Source of the DNA: Rothia aerolata
GTDB taxonomy: Bacteria > Actinomycetota > Actinomycetes > Actinomycetales > Micrococcaceae
Length of the DNA stretch: 64,000 bases
Reading direction: 5' to 3'
Assembly: GCF_014635585.1 (NCBI RefSeq)
Contig: NZ_BMDC01000001.1
Span: 720,139-784,138, forward strand
In this document: one piece after another, positions 35,801 to 43,324 of the stretch
How positions within the stretch are numbered: the stretch's first letter is position 1
How the letters are laid out: the number at the start of each line of letters is the position of its first letter
Notes under the pieces: model-generated
The model's database searches: none
Seen by the model: the letters and a program-made list of their open reading frames with translations, nothing else
What the model was told of the DNA's origin: nothing
Made by a program: the position numbers and the translations under genes

Positions 35801-36634
35801 CTGCGGAAACTTTCTTCCACCTACCCGGTACCTGACAAGGGCCACTGGGCAGCGGAGGGAATGATACTTGAGGGTCTTTTTGACCTGCCCCTACCCGAGG
35901 CCCTGGTACTGGCCCCGGTAGACCCGGTTAAGGGCTTCACCGCTGACAGGCTGGACGGTGTGCCCGCTATCGAGCCCCTGCCGCTGACCATCTCTGTCCA
36001 AGAGGTCTTAGCGGCGGGCCAAGCCACCTCTTCCGCCACCGGGCAAGACCCTCTCGACTTTCTTCTCGGCATCACCTCTGCGGGTGTTTCCGCCAGGCTC
36101 AAAGCCCCCGCCGGGCAAACCACCGTGGTTCGGGGTCAGGCAGGCACCGGTAAAACCAATCTTCTGACAGCCATGCGCCAGCTCAATCCCGGCTGGGGTT
36201 ACCTGGTAATCCGCGGCGAGGGCAACCACACGGTTGAAAACCTCAAAACCGCCCTGAAGAAAGTCGAGAAGCCCGAGAACACGGTGCTTCAGATTGATAA
36301 CCTTCACCTGCTGACCGCCGAGCTGCAGAATTTTCTTCTGCCCCAGCTGCCCCGGTTCCGGCATACCTTCGCCACCTATACGCCCTGGGCCCGCTGGATG
36401 CAGTCACCCCTGCTGGCGGCACTGACCGGAACCAGCCGGGGGGTGGTGCTGGCTCCCTCGAGCTCCCTGGACCTGGACTTCTTTAGCGTGATCGATGACC
36501 TTCCCGCAGACCTACTCACCCGCGGGCAACTACCTGCCGGCCGCGGCGTCATCATTGAACATTCCCGCACCCGCGCCCTGCAGATACCCCAAGCTACTGC
36601 TGAGCGTGCCGCCGTTCCGTTTCCTCGACAATGA
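32801..36634 (+). CDS. Orphan FHA-FtsK/SpoIIIE ATPase, EccC/EssC-like
   Basis: A 1277-residue protein. Residues 1-80 have a possible ubiquitin-like fold; about 82-160 is an FHA-like domain (PLSRGSFELGRDGAGLSIDD). Two membrane helices follow (190-230), then three FtsK-like ATPase units. The first has Walker A GTTGSGKSHLL near 534 and Walker B LVIVVDEFKML near 640. The second (about 845) has lost Walker A (VGTWWQRRT). The third has GQAGTGKTNLL near 1112. This is the architecture of type VII secretion motor ATPases. No WXG100 substrate or other ecc/ess genes are in the window. The start could also be ATG 32810. The gene end overlaps the next, convergent gene by 41 bases. Confidence 0.85.
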   Translation: MGAMKNHIFVDDCANGTRFQCELTTEGGYSGAYLQSAFDRLLPRLGKLYADGRELASLDQNSTADLAHLSTSAKTAASFPLQLEVLHGPDTGRRLPLSRGSFELGRDGAGLSIDDPALASRWGTLTVSPSGVQLSDGAQRVELVPGEHFRLGRSLLELTTSAEYPAPLAPPLTRQQFSPAELDLSTPRQQWHLLLMLVLPLLIGGVIAWATGMWFFLLMSSATSLLMGLHWFSNRGESATDRRAIAAAGEDERSLAFALDAAKFQPAGAAEIPCLVLGLGDRPQHVTGTHLKKRKLSLLEDLPLLLPLSAQFPLYLPAEEDTLRLALLQLARHTDFALELSPGFCRRFPRIATPLLALPGVIATDNSSQRQPALKTIRLMLAQEAGSTEGTLPGVQAGEVFEVMVAETEPQAGPWRSISPAQEGLSRLTVEEGCTEVPGTLRQRSLTFRKDSMGQDAFEEILLRQLRHSSSARDSRGATNRFSRLYALAKESDSNDWNQTLYAEDARMLCGLAGDSARPISLSLSAHGPHFLVAGTTGSGKSHLLRSLLLSLAFGYPPQRLSFLMVDFKGGAGLGPLEGLPHTVSMLDNLEPADVQRNLRFLRADLNRREQTFKQAGVSSYRDFLALKKQLGQSPDFPELVIVVDEFKMLVESMPEAMNELMKIATVGRSLGLHLLLATQRPQGAVSSDIRANIATTLCLRVASAQDSINVLGVTDAAEISAQTPGRGVIRWGEGDLSTFQAPLLDDPSGGESGYFCLQLVGTGRKFEETFGDVSAEGQQENTTVAAYLDLLGRRHRGWAAPTYRPVPPRLPSALGWKQQRQPEAGLFLGRLEFPEAGLQKDCIWSEDQEKILAVGTWWQRRTLLEGLLQQALAQGYTVCLITGAQTAYRWAERHHLRPALASLVGPFDQSFSRHVLKELRSPAFLHRTRPTLLIFDALDSWLETNARQAQAEQELFTFLTEADQANLRVIATAEQNLRGRFLQVFNSFLFSASAVSQDPLRKLSSTYPVPDKGHWAAEGMILEGLFDLPLPEALVLAPVDPVKGFTADRLDGVPAIEPLPLTISVQEVLAAGQATSSATGQDPLDFLLGITSAGVSARLKAPAGQTTVVRGQAGTGKTNLLTAMRQLNPGWGYLVIRGEGNHTVENLKTALKKVEKPENTVLQIDNLHLLTAELQNFLLPQLPRFRHTFATYTPWARWMQSPLLAALTGTSRGVVLAPSSSLDLDFFSVIDDLPADLLTRGQLPAGRGVIIEHSRTRALQIPQATAERAAVPFPRQ

Positions 36635-37004
36635 ACTGAGAAGCGTCCCGGGAGAACAGCAGCAGGAGGGTGGGGGCGGCCAGCAACAGCGCCACCAGGC
36701 CAATCAACCAGCGGCCGCCCACAACCACCTGAACACCCACAATCACAATCATGAGCTGCCACACCAGCAGCAAAGAACGACCCGAGCTCTTTCCCTGCAC
36801 CAGCATTCTCACCGCCCAGACCAAGGTTGCCGCAATCACGATAAAAAACCCGCCGAGCATCAGAGAGTTAGCCACCGGCAGGTGCTCCTGAAGCACGCCC
36901 ACCACCATGAGCATCACGCCATAGAGTGCAATGAGAACAGCTTCCACCGTTCCCAGCACCCCTGCCAGCTTCACAGGACGAGGAGGTAAAGAATTTTTGA
37001 ACAT
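36594..37004 (-). CDS. Four-helix membrane protein of unknown function
   Basis: A 136-residue protein with four predicted membrane helices (VLGTVEAVLIALYGVMLMVV; MLGGFFIVIAATLVWAVRML; LLLVWQLMIVIVGVQVVVG; WLIGLVALLLAAPTLLLLF) and a charged tail (DASQFIVEETERRHAQQ). I recognise no family. Its 3' end overlaps the EccC-like gene on the other strand by 41 bases. ATG 37004 follows GGATGG. Confidence 0.7.
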   Translation of the reverse strand: MFKNSLPPRPVKLAGVLGTVEAVLIALYGVMLMVVGVLQEHLPVANSLMLGGFFIVIAATLVWAVRMLVQGKSSGRSLLLVWQLMIVIVGVQVVVGGRWLIGLVALLLAAPTLLLLFSRDASQFIVEETERRHAQQ

Positions 37005-37112
37005 AGCACCATCCTAGAGGGCTGTGATATATAACTCAGGAACGATTAGTGATTATTGGCTCACAACCCCTTGTTTACTTTTTCGTAACGTGGGAAAGTT
37101 ATTGAAGTTGTT

Positions 37113-37137
37113 TCAGGTCCCTGATGAAGGGACCTGA
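37113..37137 (+). terminator. Hairpin with T-rich tail upstream of whiB1
   Basis: TCAGGTCCCT pairs perfectly with AGGGACCTGA around GATGA and is followed by TTTCTTGTT. It is 86 bases before the whiB1 start and no plus-strand gene precedes it closely, so it may end a small RNA or act as an attenuator in a long whiB1 leader. Confidence 0.55.
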
Positions 37138-37222
37138 TTTCTTGTTAGAGCGCCTTCACTTATCTTCTAAGTCAAGTGCGCGCCGAGTGTAGAAATACCC
37201 CCTCACAGAGGAGAACGTGCTG

Positions 37223-37471
37223 ATGGATTGGCGTAGCCGAGCTGCTTGCCTGGAGAAAGATCCGGAACTGTTTTTTCCCGTAGGCAACACAGGGCCGGCC
37301 CTGCTTCAGATTGAAGAAGCAAAAGCCGTATGCCGTAGCTGCACGGTCATGGACACATGCTTGCAGTGGGCTATTGAGACCGGTCAAGATTCAGGTGTTT
37401 GGGGCGGTATGAGTGAGGACGAGCGTCGCGCCATGAAGCGCCGCGCAGCCCGCGCACGTCGCGCTTCCTAA
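37223..37471 (+). CDS. whiB1: WhiB-family iron-sulfur transcription factor (WhiB1-like)
   Basis: An 82-residue WhiB protein. The four cluster-binding cysteines are C9, C37, C40 and C46 (CRSCTVMDTC); the GVWGGMSEDERRAMKRR turn and basic helix follow. It is nearly collinear with mycobacterial WhiB1 (MDWR opening, ELFFPVGNTGPAL), an essential [4Fe-4S], nitric-oxide-sensitive regulator that binds the principal sigma factor. ATG 37223 is chosen because AGAGGAGAA lies 9 bases before it; GTG 37217 is too close. A terminator follows, so it is monocistronic. Confidence 0.92.
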   Translation: MDWRSRAACLEKDPELFFPVGNTGPALLQIEEAKAVCRSCTVMDTCLQWAIETGQDSGVWGGMSEDERRAMKRRAARARRAS

Positions 37472-37495
37472 TTCCCCCTCGAATTGGTTTCGCAC

Positions 37496-37528
37496 AAGAG
37501 GTCGGTTTTCTTTTGAAACCGACCTCTT
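37496..37528. terminator. Bidirectional terminator between whiB1 and the PdtaS-like gene
   Basis: AAGAGGTCGGTTT pairs perfectly with AAACCGACCTCTT around TCTTTTG, then TATTATC. It serves whiB1 and, on the other strand, the kinase gene ending at 37540. Confidence 0.9.
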
Positions 37529-37539
37529 TATTATCTTCC

Positions 37540-39105
37540 CTAATTCTTAGGACTAGCCAGCAGGGCGGTAATCACCACCCGGGTTCCCTGCCCCTCGGCG
37601 GGACCCCACTTAATCGAACCACCCAGCTCACTGGCCACCAGGGTGCGCACAATCTGCATGCCCAAACCTTCAGAGCCCTGCGAGGGCCTGAAAGCAGCCA
37701 CCCCGGACTCCTCTATCACCCGGTCGCCCAGCCCCTTGCCGTCGTCCTCAATCGTCACGGTCAGCATCGGCTCACCCTCGGAGCTAAGGCTGCGCTCGCC
37801 GGTCATGGTCACGGTACCGGCTTCGCCGTCGAGCCCGTGCTCCACGGCATTGGCCACAATTTCATTGATAACCAGAGCGAGCGGGGTGGCAAACTGGCTG
37901 GGCATGCTTCCAAACTCACCCCGCAGTACGGTGCGCACCTCCTGACCCGGCGAAGCGAGCTCAGCCGCCAGATGAAACTGGCGGTGAATCAGATCGTCAA
38001 AATCGACGTTCTGCGACAGCCCCTGCGAGAGGGCCTCATGCACCATAGCGATAGTGGCAACCCGCCGCATCGCCTGTTCTAGGCCCTGCTTAGCCTCATC
38101 GGTCTGCATTCGGCGGGACTGGAGCCGCAGCAGGGCAGAGACCGTTTGCAAATTATTCTTGACCCGGTGGTGGATTTCACGAATCGTGGCGTCCTTGGTC
38201 ATCAGTTCCAGCTCCCGGCGGCGCAGCTCCGTCACATCGCGGCACAGCAGCACAGCGCCGTAGCGCTCCTCCCCCAGGGTAGTGATACGGCGCAGGGGAA
38301 TAGAACGAAAAGTAACGCTGTAGCGCCGAGCCCGCACCTCGCCGCGCCAGGGCATGCGCCCGGTCAGAACCAGGGGCAAGGTCTCATCTGCCTTATCGTC
38401 CTTGGGCAGGAGCGAGCGCGTAATTTCAGAGAGAACCTGCGATTCAAGATCGCCGGTAAAGCCCAAACGCTTGTAGATTGAGGTGGCGTTGGGCGAAGCG
38501 AAGAGCACCTTCCCCTCGGCGTCCAGGGTCATAATGCCGTCGCTCACGCGCGGATTACCGCGGGCGGTGCCCACGGGGGCGGAGAATTCCGGCCAGGCTC
38601 CGCGGGTAACCATCTGAAGCAGGTCATCGGCAATCTTGCGGTAGACCAGCTCAATGCGAGGAGGGGTGCGCTCGCCAAAGGGCTCGGTATGCAGGGTCAG
38701 CAGGGCGATGGTTCGGCCATTGCGCACCAGGGGTATCACCGCGGTGTTCATGGTGAGCTCGGAGTCTGTCTCGTCGTCTTTGAAGCGCACAATCTCGCGG
38801 CCCGACCAGGCGAGCCAGGCACGAGTCTGCATTTTACGACCCATGCCCCGCTCCACCATGTCTCGGTGGAAGAGGGTGTGCACGGTGGAGGGGCGCACCT
38901 GGGCAACGCTGCGGAATTCCGTGTTTTCAGTAATGCCCACCGGGCCAAAATCAATGGCCTCGGCAGAATCGAAAACCGGCAGCCAGAGCACTAAATCGCC
39001 GTGGGCGGTATCGGCAATAATCTGCCAGTCACCCATGAGCAGGTGCAACCATTCAGTATCGCCGGGGCCAAGATTTTCATCGATTAGCACGGATTCTCCA
39101 AGCAC
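37540..39105 (-). CDS. pdtaS: Two-component sensor histidine kinase, PdtaS-like
   Basis: A 521-residue kinase near the length of PdtaS (about 500). GTG 39105 is the start, with AAGGAG 7 bases before it; an upstream GTG at 39120 overlaps that sequence. The order is a GAF-like N-terminal domain (about 10-150), a PAS domain (about 185-290, SDGIMTLDAEGKVLFASPNA), a HisKA_2 dimerisation domain with the phosphorylated His in EIHHRVKNNLQTVSALLRLQ, and a HATPase with NEIVANAVEHG. No membrane helix is seen, so it is cytoplasmic. Its partner PdtaR, an RNA-binding ANTAR response regulator, is not in the window. Confidence 0.88.
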   Translation of the reverse strand: MLGESVLIDENLGPGDTEWLHLLMGDWQIIADTAHGDLVLWLPVFDSAEAIDFGPVGITENTEFRSVAQVRPSTVHTLFHRDMVERGMGRKMQTRAWLAWSGREIVRFKDDETDSELTMNTAVIPLVRNGRTIALLTLHTEPFGERTPPRIELVYRKIADDLLQMVTRGAWPEFSAPVGTARGNPRVSDGIMTLDAEGKVLFASPNATSIYKRLGFTGDLESQVLSEITRSLLPKDDKADETLPLVLTGRMPWRGEVRARRYSVTFRSIPLRRITTLGEERYGAVLLCRDVTELRRRELELMTKDATIREIHHRVKNNLQTVSALLRLQSRRMQTDEAKQGLEQAMRRVATIAMVHEALSQGLSQNVDFDDLIHRQFHLAAELASPGQEVRTVLRGEFGSMPSQFATPLALVINEIVANAVEHGLDGEAGTVTMTGERSLSSEGEPMLTVTIEDDGKGLGDRVIEESGVAAFRPSQGSEGLGMQIVRTLVASELGGSIKWGPAEGQGTRVVITALLASPKN

Positions 39106-39146
39106 TCTTTTCTCCTTCACCGGATACAGGAAAATCCTACCCGCTT

Positions 39147-40643
39147 CTAGGATTTGCGCGAAAATCCCCGAGCTAGCTTCTGGGCCAGCCCCTTGGAGCC
39201 TGCGCTCTCGGGATTCTCGATACTGCTTCCGGTTCTGCGCACCACCAGGGCAGAGAAAGGACGCCGCGGGCTTGGGTCCTGATTGCGGGGCGAGTCTTCC
39301 AGCGCGGTGGTCAGGAGCTCTCTCAGCGCGGTGGATAGCTCGGACTTCGGCGCCGACTCCAGCAGGGTTTTGCCACCCAGCCAGGACTGGTCGATGGTTT
39401 CTCTGGCGTAGGGCAAAAAGCCCCGAATCTCCTGGTGGGGGCCGAAGCGCTGCCAGGCTGCCCGGATGCTCTCTTCGGGAGAGGAACCTACCGCCTGTTT
39501 CCGCAGCCTGTTAATCCAGACAGAAATAACCGGTGCGACTTCTGCGGTAGCTAGCAAGCTCCTGAGATCTTCAAAGCTGCGGATAGCCCGCGGAATCCCC
39601 AGAACATCCCCGCTGCCCAGGAAGATAATCTCATCTGCCTTCTCTAGGGCAGTGATGGTGGCAGCATTGCGCTGGGGAGCGAGGCCGTCAAAGCTCAGTT
39701 CCTCGTCTGCTTCAATCAGCGCACCGGTATCAACCACCACCAGGTCATAGTGGCTCCGGAGCGCATCGAGAACCTGGGCCAGCGCCCGACTGCGCAACTC
39801 CGCCCAGCGATTGGTTCGGGTAATACCGGTGAGAATATCGAGAAAGAAACCCGCCACCTTAATGGTGCTGACTGCCTCGGAAATATTCTCTGCTGTAACG
39901 GTCTGCCGTTCTGCCACATGGCACATTTGCGCCAGCCCCGAATAGTCTTCGAGCATACCCAGCAGGGCGCTAACCGAGGGGGCGTAGGTGTCAGCATCCA
40001 CCAGGCAGACCCGAAGGTTCTTCTCCAGGGCAAAGGCGGCCAAATTAACCGCCACGGTGCTTCTACCGGGTGAGCCAGCTCCACCCCAGACCGTCACAAT
40101 TTTCCCCGGGGCCCGACCTGCCTGCCCCGGCTTCTTTTCGGGACTTCCCTCCCCCGTTGGACTCTGGTCGGTACTGTCTACGAGGTAGTCCAAGTCTTCC
40201 TGTGGGTGGGTCTGCCCCTCAGCGAGGCCAGGCAGGCTTTGTGCTGGAACCTCTTCCCCCGCGCTAACCTGCCCACCGGGGCCAGCTGTCTCAGCGGCGT
40301 CCTGCCCCTGCTCCACCGAGCGCACAATACTCTCTAGCACCGCGGAGTCTTCATCCAGGGTGGAGATGTGCAGGGCATAGGGCAGGGAACGAACCTCAGA
40401 GCCTGGGTCGCTCACCATCACGATGCCCAGCTCCTGCTCGGCCAGCTGGCCCAGAAGCGAGCGCGAGATCTCCTCGTGCTCACCGACAATCAGCACAGCC
40501 CGGGCGATACCGGTGTGGGCAAAGCCCAGCACCTCAGAAAAATCCTGGGCGTGGCGGGCCACGCTCACCTGTCCGCGCTGGGACTCAATGGCAGAGATAT
40601 AGCGGCCGGCTGCATCACCAAAAACAATCACCGGTATGCTCAT
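39147..40643 (-). CDS. cpaE: CpaE/TadZ-like atypical P-loop ATPase
   Basis: A 498-residue MinD/ParA-superfamily protein. An N-terminal receiver-like domain (about 1-110) is followed by a Gly/Glu/Pro-rich linker and the ATPase domain (about 178-440). The P-loop reads WGGAGSPGRSTVAVNLA, lacking the paired lysines of ParA; Walker B-like strands are RVCLVDADTYAPSVSALLG and LVVVDTGALIEAD. This is typical of pilus-localising CpaE/TadZ proteins in actinobacteria. It follows the CpaB-like gene after 2 bases. The main Tad operon lies 12 kb away, and I infer that these belong together. Confidence 0.75.
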   Translation of the reverse strand: MSIPVIVFGDAAGRYISAIESQRGQVSVARHAQDFSEVLGFAHTGIARAVLIVGEHEEISRSLLGQLAEQELGIVMVSDPGSEVRSLPYALHISTLDEDSAVLESIVRSVEQGQDAAETAGPGGQVSAGEEVPAQSLPGLAEGQTHPQEDLDYLVDSTDQSPTGEGSPEKKPGQAGRAPGKIVTVWGGAGSPGRSTVAVNLAAFALEKNLRVCLVDADTYAPSVSALLGMLEDYSGLAQMCHVAERQTVTAENISEAVSTIKVAGFFLDILTGITRTNRWAELRSRALAQVLDALRSHYDLVVVDTGALIEADEELSFDGLAPQRNAATITALEKADEIIFLGSGDVLGIPRAIRSFEDLRSLLATAEVAPVISVWINRLRKQAVGSSPEESIRAAWQRFGPHQEIRGFLPYARETIDQSWLGGKTLLESAPKSELSTALRELLTTALEDSPRNQDPSPRRPFSALVVRRTGSSIENPESAGSKGLAQKLARGFSRKS

Positions 40644-40645
40644 TG

Positions 40646-41299
40646 CTAGCGCTCCGATCCGGCAAAGTTGGTGGGCACCAGGTTAATCTTGTCTTCGTTA
40701 TTGACCGCGGCGAGAACGTCAGCAAGGTTGCCCTCCTCGACCAAAACCTGCACGGCAGACTTGCCGGTGCCGCCGATCACGGACTCCTCAGATTCGATGC
40801 GGGAGACCTCTGCCCCGGCCGCGATGGTCTCTGGATCTTCATAGCCGGAACCGTTCTGCGCCTTTTTCGAGACCCAGATATCTACCCGATCGCCGCTTGA
40901 AAAACCCTGAGCTATAGCTGAATCCAAAACAATGCTGGCTAGGCGGCGGCCGCTCTGATCGCTGCTAGCCAGGTCGTTTTTACTCACCAGCTCCCCGGCG
41001 GCAATATTGTCGATGGCAAACTGTGCGTCCACAGAATCTGTTGCAAGATACTGGTTAGACGATTCAGCCAGTCTCACGTCAACAGGTTTCAGATCTGCTG
41101 CGGTGAGCCGATCCCCCACCGAAATATCGTGGGCCGCAACATAGAAGGTTTCGGTACGGTTGGCCACCCGAACGATAGTCACCACTGCAAAAACCGAAAC
41201 AGCAATCAGAAGAAGTCCGATGAGTAGCTTCGGATCCCTCATCCCCGGTTTTCTCATACGCTGGGCAAGCGGTTCAGTGGTGGTGGTTTTGCGTGTCAA
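40646..41299 (-). CDS. cpaB: SAF-domain protein, CpaB/RcpC-like
   Basis: A 217-residue protein. After a basic N-terminus comes one membrane helix (LLIGLLLIAVSVFAVVTIV, about 25-43) and a SAF domain (YVAAHDISVGDRLTAADLKP to LASIVLDSAIAQGFSSGDRV). RcpC/CpaB proteins belong to Flp pilus machines and are thought to bind the cell wall. The start is TTG 41299 with CGGAGAAA upstream. It leads the pair cpaB-cpaE. Confidence 0.78.
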   Translation of the reverse strand: MTRKTTTTEPLAQRMRKPGMRDPKLLIGLLLIAVSVFAVVTIVRVANRTETFYVAAHDISVGDRLTAADLKPVDVRLAESSNQYLATDSVDAQFAIDNIAAGELVSKNDLASSDQSGRRLASIVLDSAIAQGFSSGDRVDIWVSKKAQNGSGYEDPETIAAGAEVSRIESEESVIGGTGKSAVQVLVEEGNLADVLAAVNNEDKINLVPTNFAGSER

Positions 41300-41547
41300 C
41301 TTGTTTCTCCGTGTGGTTTCAAGAGTGATATGTGGTGTGTGCTGTGCAACATAGTACCCATCAAAACCAGCAAGGGAAACTGTTTTTAGTCTCTTGACCC
41401 AATATGACTGGTACTATCAGCAGAAGGAGCTGTTTATTACCTTCTGATAGCATTTTCTATGGATAACTTTCTCACTAGGCATTATGCTAGTAGTAGAAAT
41501 CAGCACCGGGGCTCCCCTCCCCATTTTTGACCACAAAGGAGTTAGCA

Positions 41548-41772
41548 ATGGTCGAGCAGCGTTTCCTCACCCTCCCCGAGGTGAGCGAAGTCCTCAATAT
41601 TTCCCTGAGCCAGACCCGCGCCCTGGTTCGCTCTGGAGATCTCGCAGCAATTCAAATCGGCGGCCGCAACCAATGGCGCGTTGAAATCACCAAACTTGAA
41701 GAATACATCGCCAACGCTTACAAACGCACTGCTGAGAACATTCAGCACATCGATGTAGAAGAAAACGCCTAA
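41548..41772 (+). CDS. Excisionase/MerR-type helix-turn-helix protein
   Basis: A 74-residue DNA-binding protein. ATG 41548 follows an ideal AAAGGAG at 6 bases. The winged HTH reads LTLPEVSEVLNISLSQTRAL then a wing (SGDLAAIQIGGRNQWRVE) and a C-terminal helix. Such small HTH_17 proteins act as regulators or recombination directionality factors; no integrase is nearby, so a regulator is more likely. The imperfect hairpin at 41413-41454 lies in its upstream region. Confidence 0.8.
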   Translation: MVEQRFLTLPEVSEVLNISLSQTRALVRSGDLAAIQIGGRNQWRVEITKLEEYIANAYKRTAENIQHIDVEENA

Positions 41773-41789
41773 GTCCCCGCAAGGAAGCA

Positions 41790-42341
41790 CTAGAGGGCGG
41801 AACAGACCGCCCCTATCTGGGATACCGAAAGCATTCGGTATCCCAGTATGTGTTTAGACCTAAAATTCCCCTCAATACCGTGCACCGCCACCTCGATAAA
41901 ATCCAGCCCCACCCGCTCGATAGTACCCTCGGTGGTCAGCGAATCAGAGGTGTGAAAGATTCTCACCGGCAGCCGGGCTGAACTCAAAGCCCTCAAAGCA
42001 TAGCCCAGAGTCAGCTGGCGCTTAACAGAACCGGCATCCACAGAAGAGAAACGGCTTCCACCCTCCCACCACACCAGCGCGTGCTGGGGAATCAAAACGT
42101 TCTCGGTCTGAGACCTCATCTGAATCCAACCCGATCCCAGGGCTTGGAGCTCTCCGGTATAAACCTGCGCACCCTCAACGGCCACCGTCAGCTCCTGACC
42201 CAGCTGAGCCGCCAGACGGTCAAGGTGCTGAATCCGGGCATACTCTGCCCGCTGTAGCTCGCGCGCGTCCAGCTCTATCTCTTTTTGCCGTTCAGCTTTA
42301 ATCTGAACCTCAAAATCCCTAAACAGCTTCTCCATGTTCAT
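41790..42341 (-). CDS. Conserved hypothetical protein, coiled-coil N-terminus and beta-rich domain
   Basis: A 183-residue protein of no family I recognise. Residues 1-45 are a charged helix (KLFRDFEVQIKAERQKEIEL), the rest alternates strands (VEGAQVYTGELQALGSGWIQ; LIPQHALVWWEGGS; TEGTIERVGLDFIEVAVHG), which resembles an Sm-like or SH3-like barrel. No signal or membrane segment. The start may be ATG 42341 or ATG 42335. It is convergent with the HTH gene, 17 bases apart. Confidence 0.65.
   Translation of the reverse strand: MNMEKLFRDFEVQIKAERQKEIELDARELQRAEYARIQHLDRLAAQLGQELTVAVEGAQVYTGELQALGSGWIQMRSQTENVLIPQHALVWWEGGSRFSSVDAGSVKRQLTLGYALRALSSARLPVRIFHTSDSLTTEGTIERVGLDFIEVAVHGIEGNFRSKHILGYRMLSVSQIGAVCSAL
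41817..41846 (+). terminator. Perfect 13-bp hairpin inside the 3' end of the hypothetical gene
   Basis: CTGGGATACCGAA and TTCGGTATCCCAG are perfect inverted copies around a 4-base loop, 45 bases after the HTH gene stop but within the coding end of the convergent gene. A second smaller stem, GGGCGG with CCGCCC, lies at 41795-41812. It may terminate the HTH transcript while also coding on the other strand. Confidence 0.45.
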
Positions 42342-42425
42342 AGCTCTAATCTAGCCAGAGGATTGAGAACCCCTCGTTTCATTCCGCCCGATGTCATAAA
42401 TATGGAAATGATTTCAATAGAAGTC

Positions 42426-42453
42426 TTTACAAGCCCAGAAAATGGGGTAATAC
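42426..42453 (+). promoter_or_regulatory. Predicted sigma-A promoter of the LysM gene
   Basis: TTTACA (42426-42431) and TAATAC (42448-42453) are separated by 16 bases, in an AT-rich gap about 50 bases before the ATG at 42503. Confidence 0.45.
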
Positions 42454-42502
42454 TCATAGTAGATAACCAAACCACATCAAATTGAACCTTTAGGACTCAG
42501 TC

Positions 42503-43276
42503 ATGGCAGGATTGACCCTTCATAAGCTAAGAGATAGCGTATCCACCCTAGCTATACCGCTTTTATCCGCTTGCGGCCTCGCTTTGGGGTGGAGGCTCCT
42601 CACCTCTGCCTCGAGCGGTAAGAGCTTCGAGACCATCGTGCTTGCAACGCTCTTTCTAATCTGCGCAGCGATTCTACTCTGGTGGCTTCTCTCGGTCGCC
42701 TATCTGTTCACCGCCGCAACCCGAGCCAAAAAGCAAGGCTTCACACTGGCTCTGCCACCCTGGATTCCCCGTTTTATGCGCAATGCTGTCTTTGCAGCGG
42801 TGGGTCTGGGAGCGCTCTCCAGCCCCGCCTACGCCGCAACAGCTCCTGCCGCTGTGGTGCAGACTCAGGTTTCAGAAGACATTGCTCCCTTCTTCAATCT
42901 CAACGAAAGCCAGGAGCAAGAGGCCGCACCACAGACAGGCACAGAGACAATGACCCTGGTGGTTTCGCAGGAAGAAGTTCCCCGTCAGCACACCCCGCTG
43001 ACTCCCTTTTTCCAACTTGCCTCACCGGCAGAACCGGCCTCAGCTGCTGCCCCGCTTTCCTGCGATACTCCGGGCTCGCAAGACCCACCGCGGCAGCGGG
43101 TAGTCCTTGCCGGTGACTCCCTCTGGTCTATTGCCCAAGAGATAAAACCCGACGCCACAGACGCCCAAATTCTTGAAACGGTATCGGCCATCTTTCAGGC
43201 TAATCGAGCAACACTGGAGTCCCCCGACGCCACGATTTATCCGGGGCAGATTCTCATGCTCCCTTCTGCTGAGTAA
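42503..43276 (+). CDS. Membrane-anchored LysM-domain protein
   Basis: A 257-residue protein. Three hydrophobic segments occupy the N-terminal 110 residues (LAIPLLSACGLALGWRLL; IVLATLFLICAAILLWWLLS; AVFAAVGLGALSSPAYAA). A Pro/Gln/Glu-rich linker follows, then one C-terminal LysM (VVLAGDSLWSIAQEIKPDAT to IYPGQILMLP), which binds glycan of peptidoglycan. Similar proteins lie near secA in other actinobacteria. It probably tethers or monitors the cell wall. The Rv3235-like gene follows after 48 bases. Confidence 0.85.
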   Translation: MAGLTLHKLRDSVSTLAIPLLSACGLALGWRLLTSASSGKSFETIVLATLFLICAAILLWWLLSVAYLFTAATRAKKQGFTLALPPWIPRFMRNAVFAAVGLGALSSPAYAATAPAAVVQTQVSEDIAPFFNLNESQEQEAAPQTGTETMTLVVSQEEVPRQHTPLTPFFQLASPAEPASAAAPLSCDTPGSQDPPRQRVVLAGDSLWSIAQEIKPDATDAQILETVSAIFQANRATLESPDATIYPGQILMLPSAE

Positions 43277-43324
43277 AGAACCACCCTCGCACATTGACAA
43301 CAAGAGACCCGCCAGGAGACCACC

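Noticed and set aside
37023-37065. Possible CRP-type sites (TGTGA at 37023, TCACA at 37061) upstream of whiB1
   Set aside because: The half-sites do not have the 6-base spacing of a CRP palindrome.
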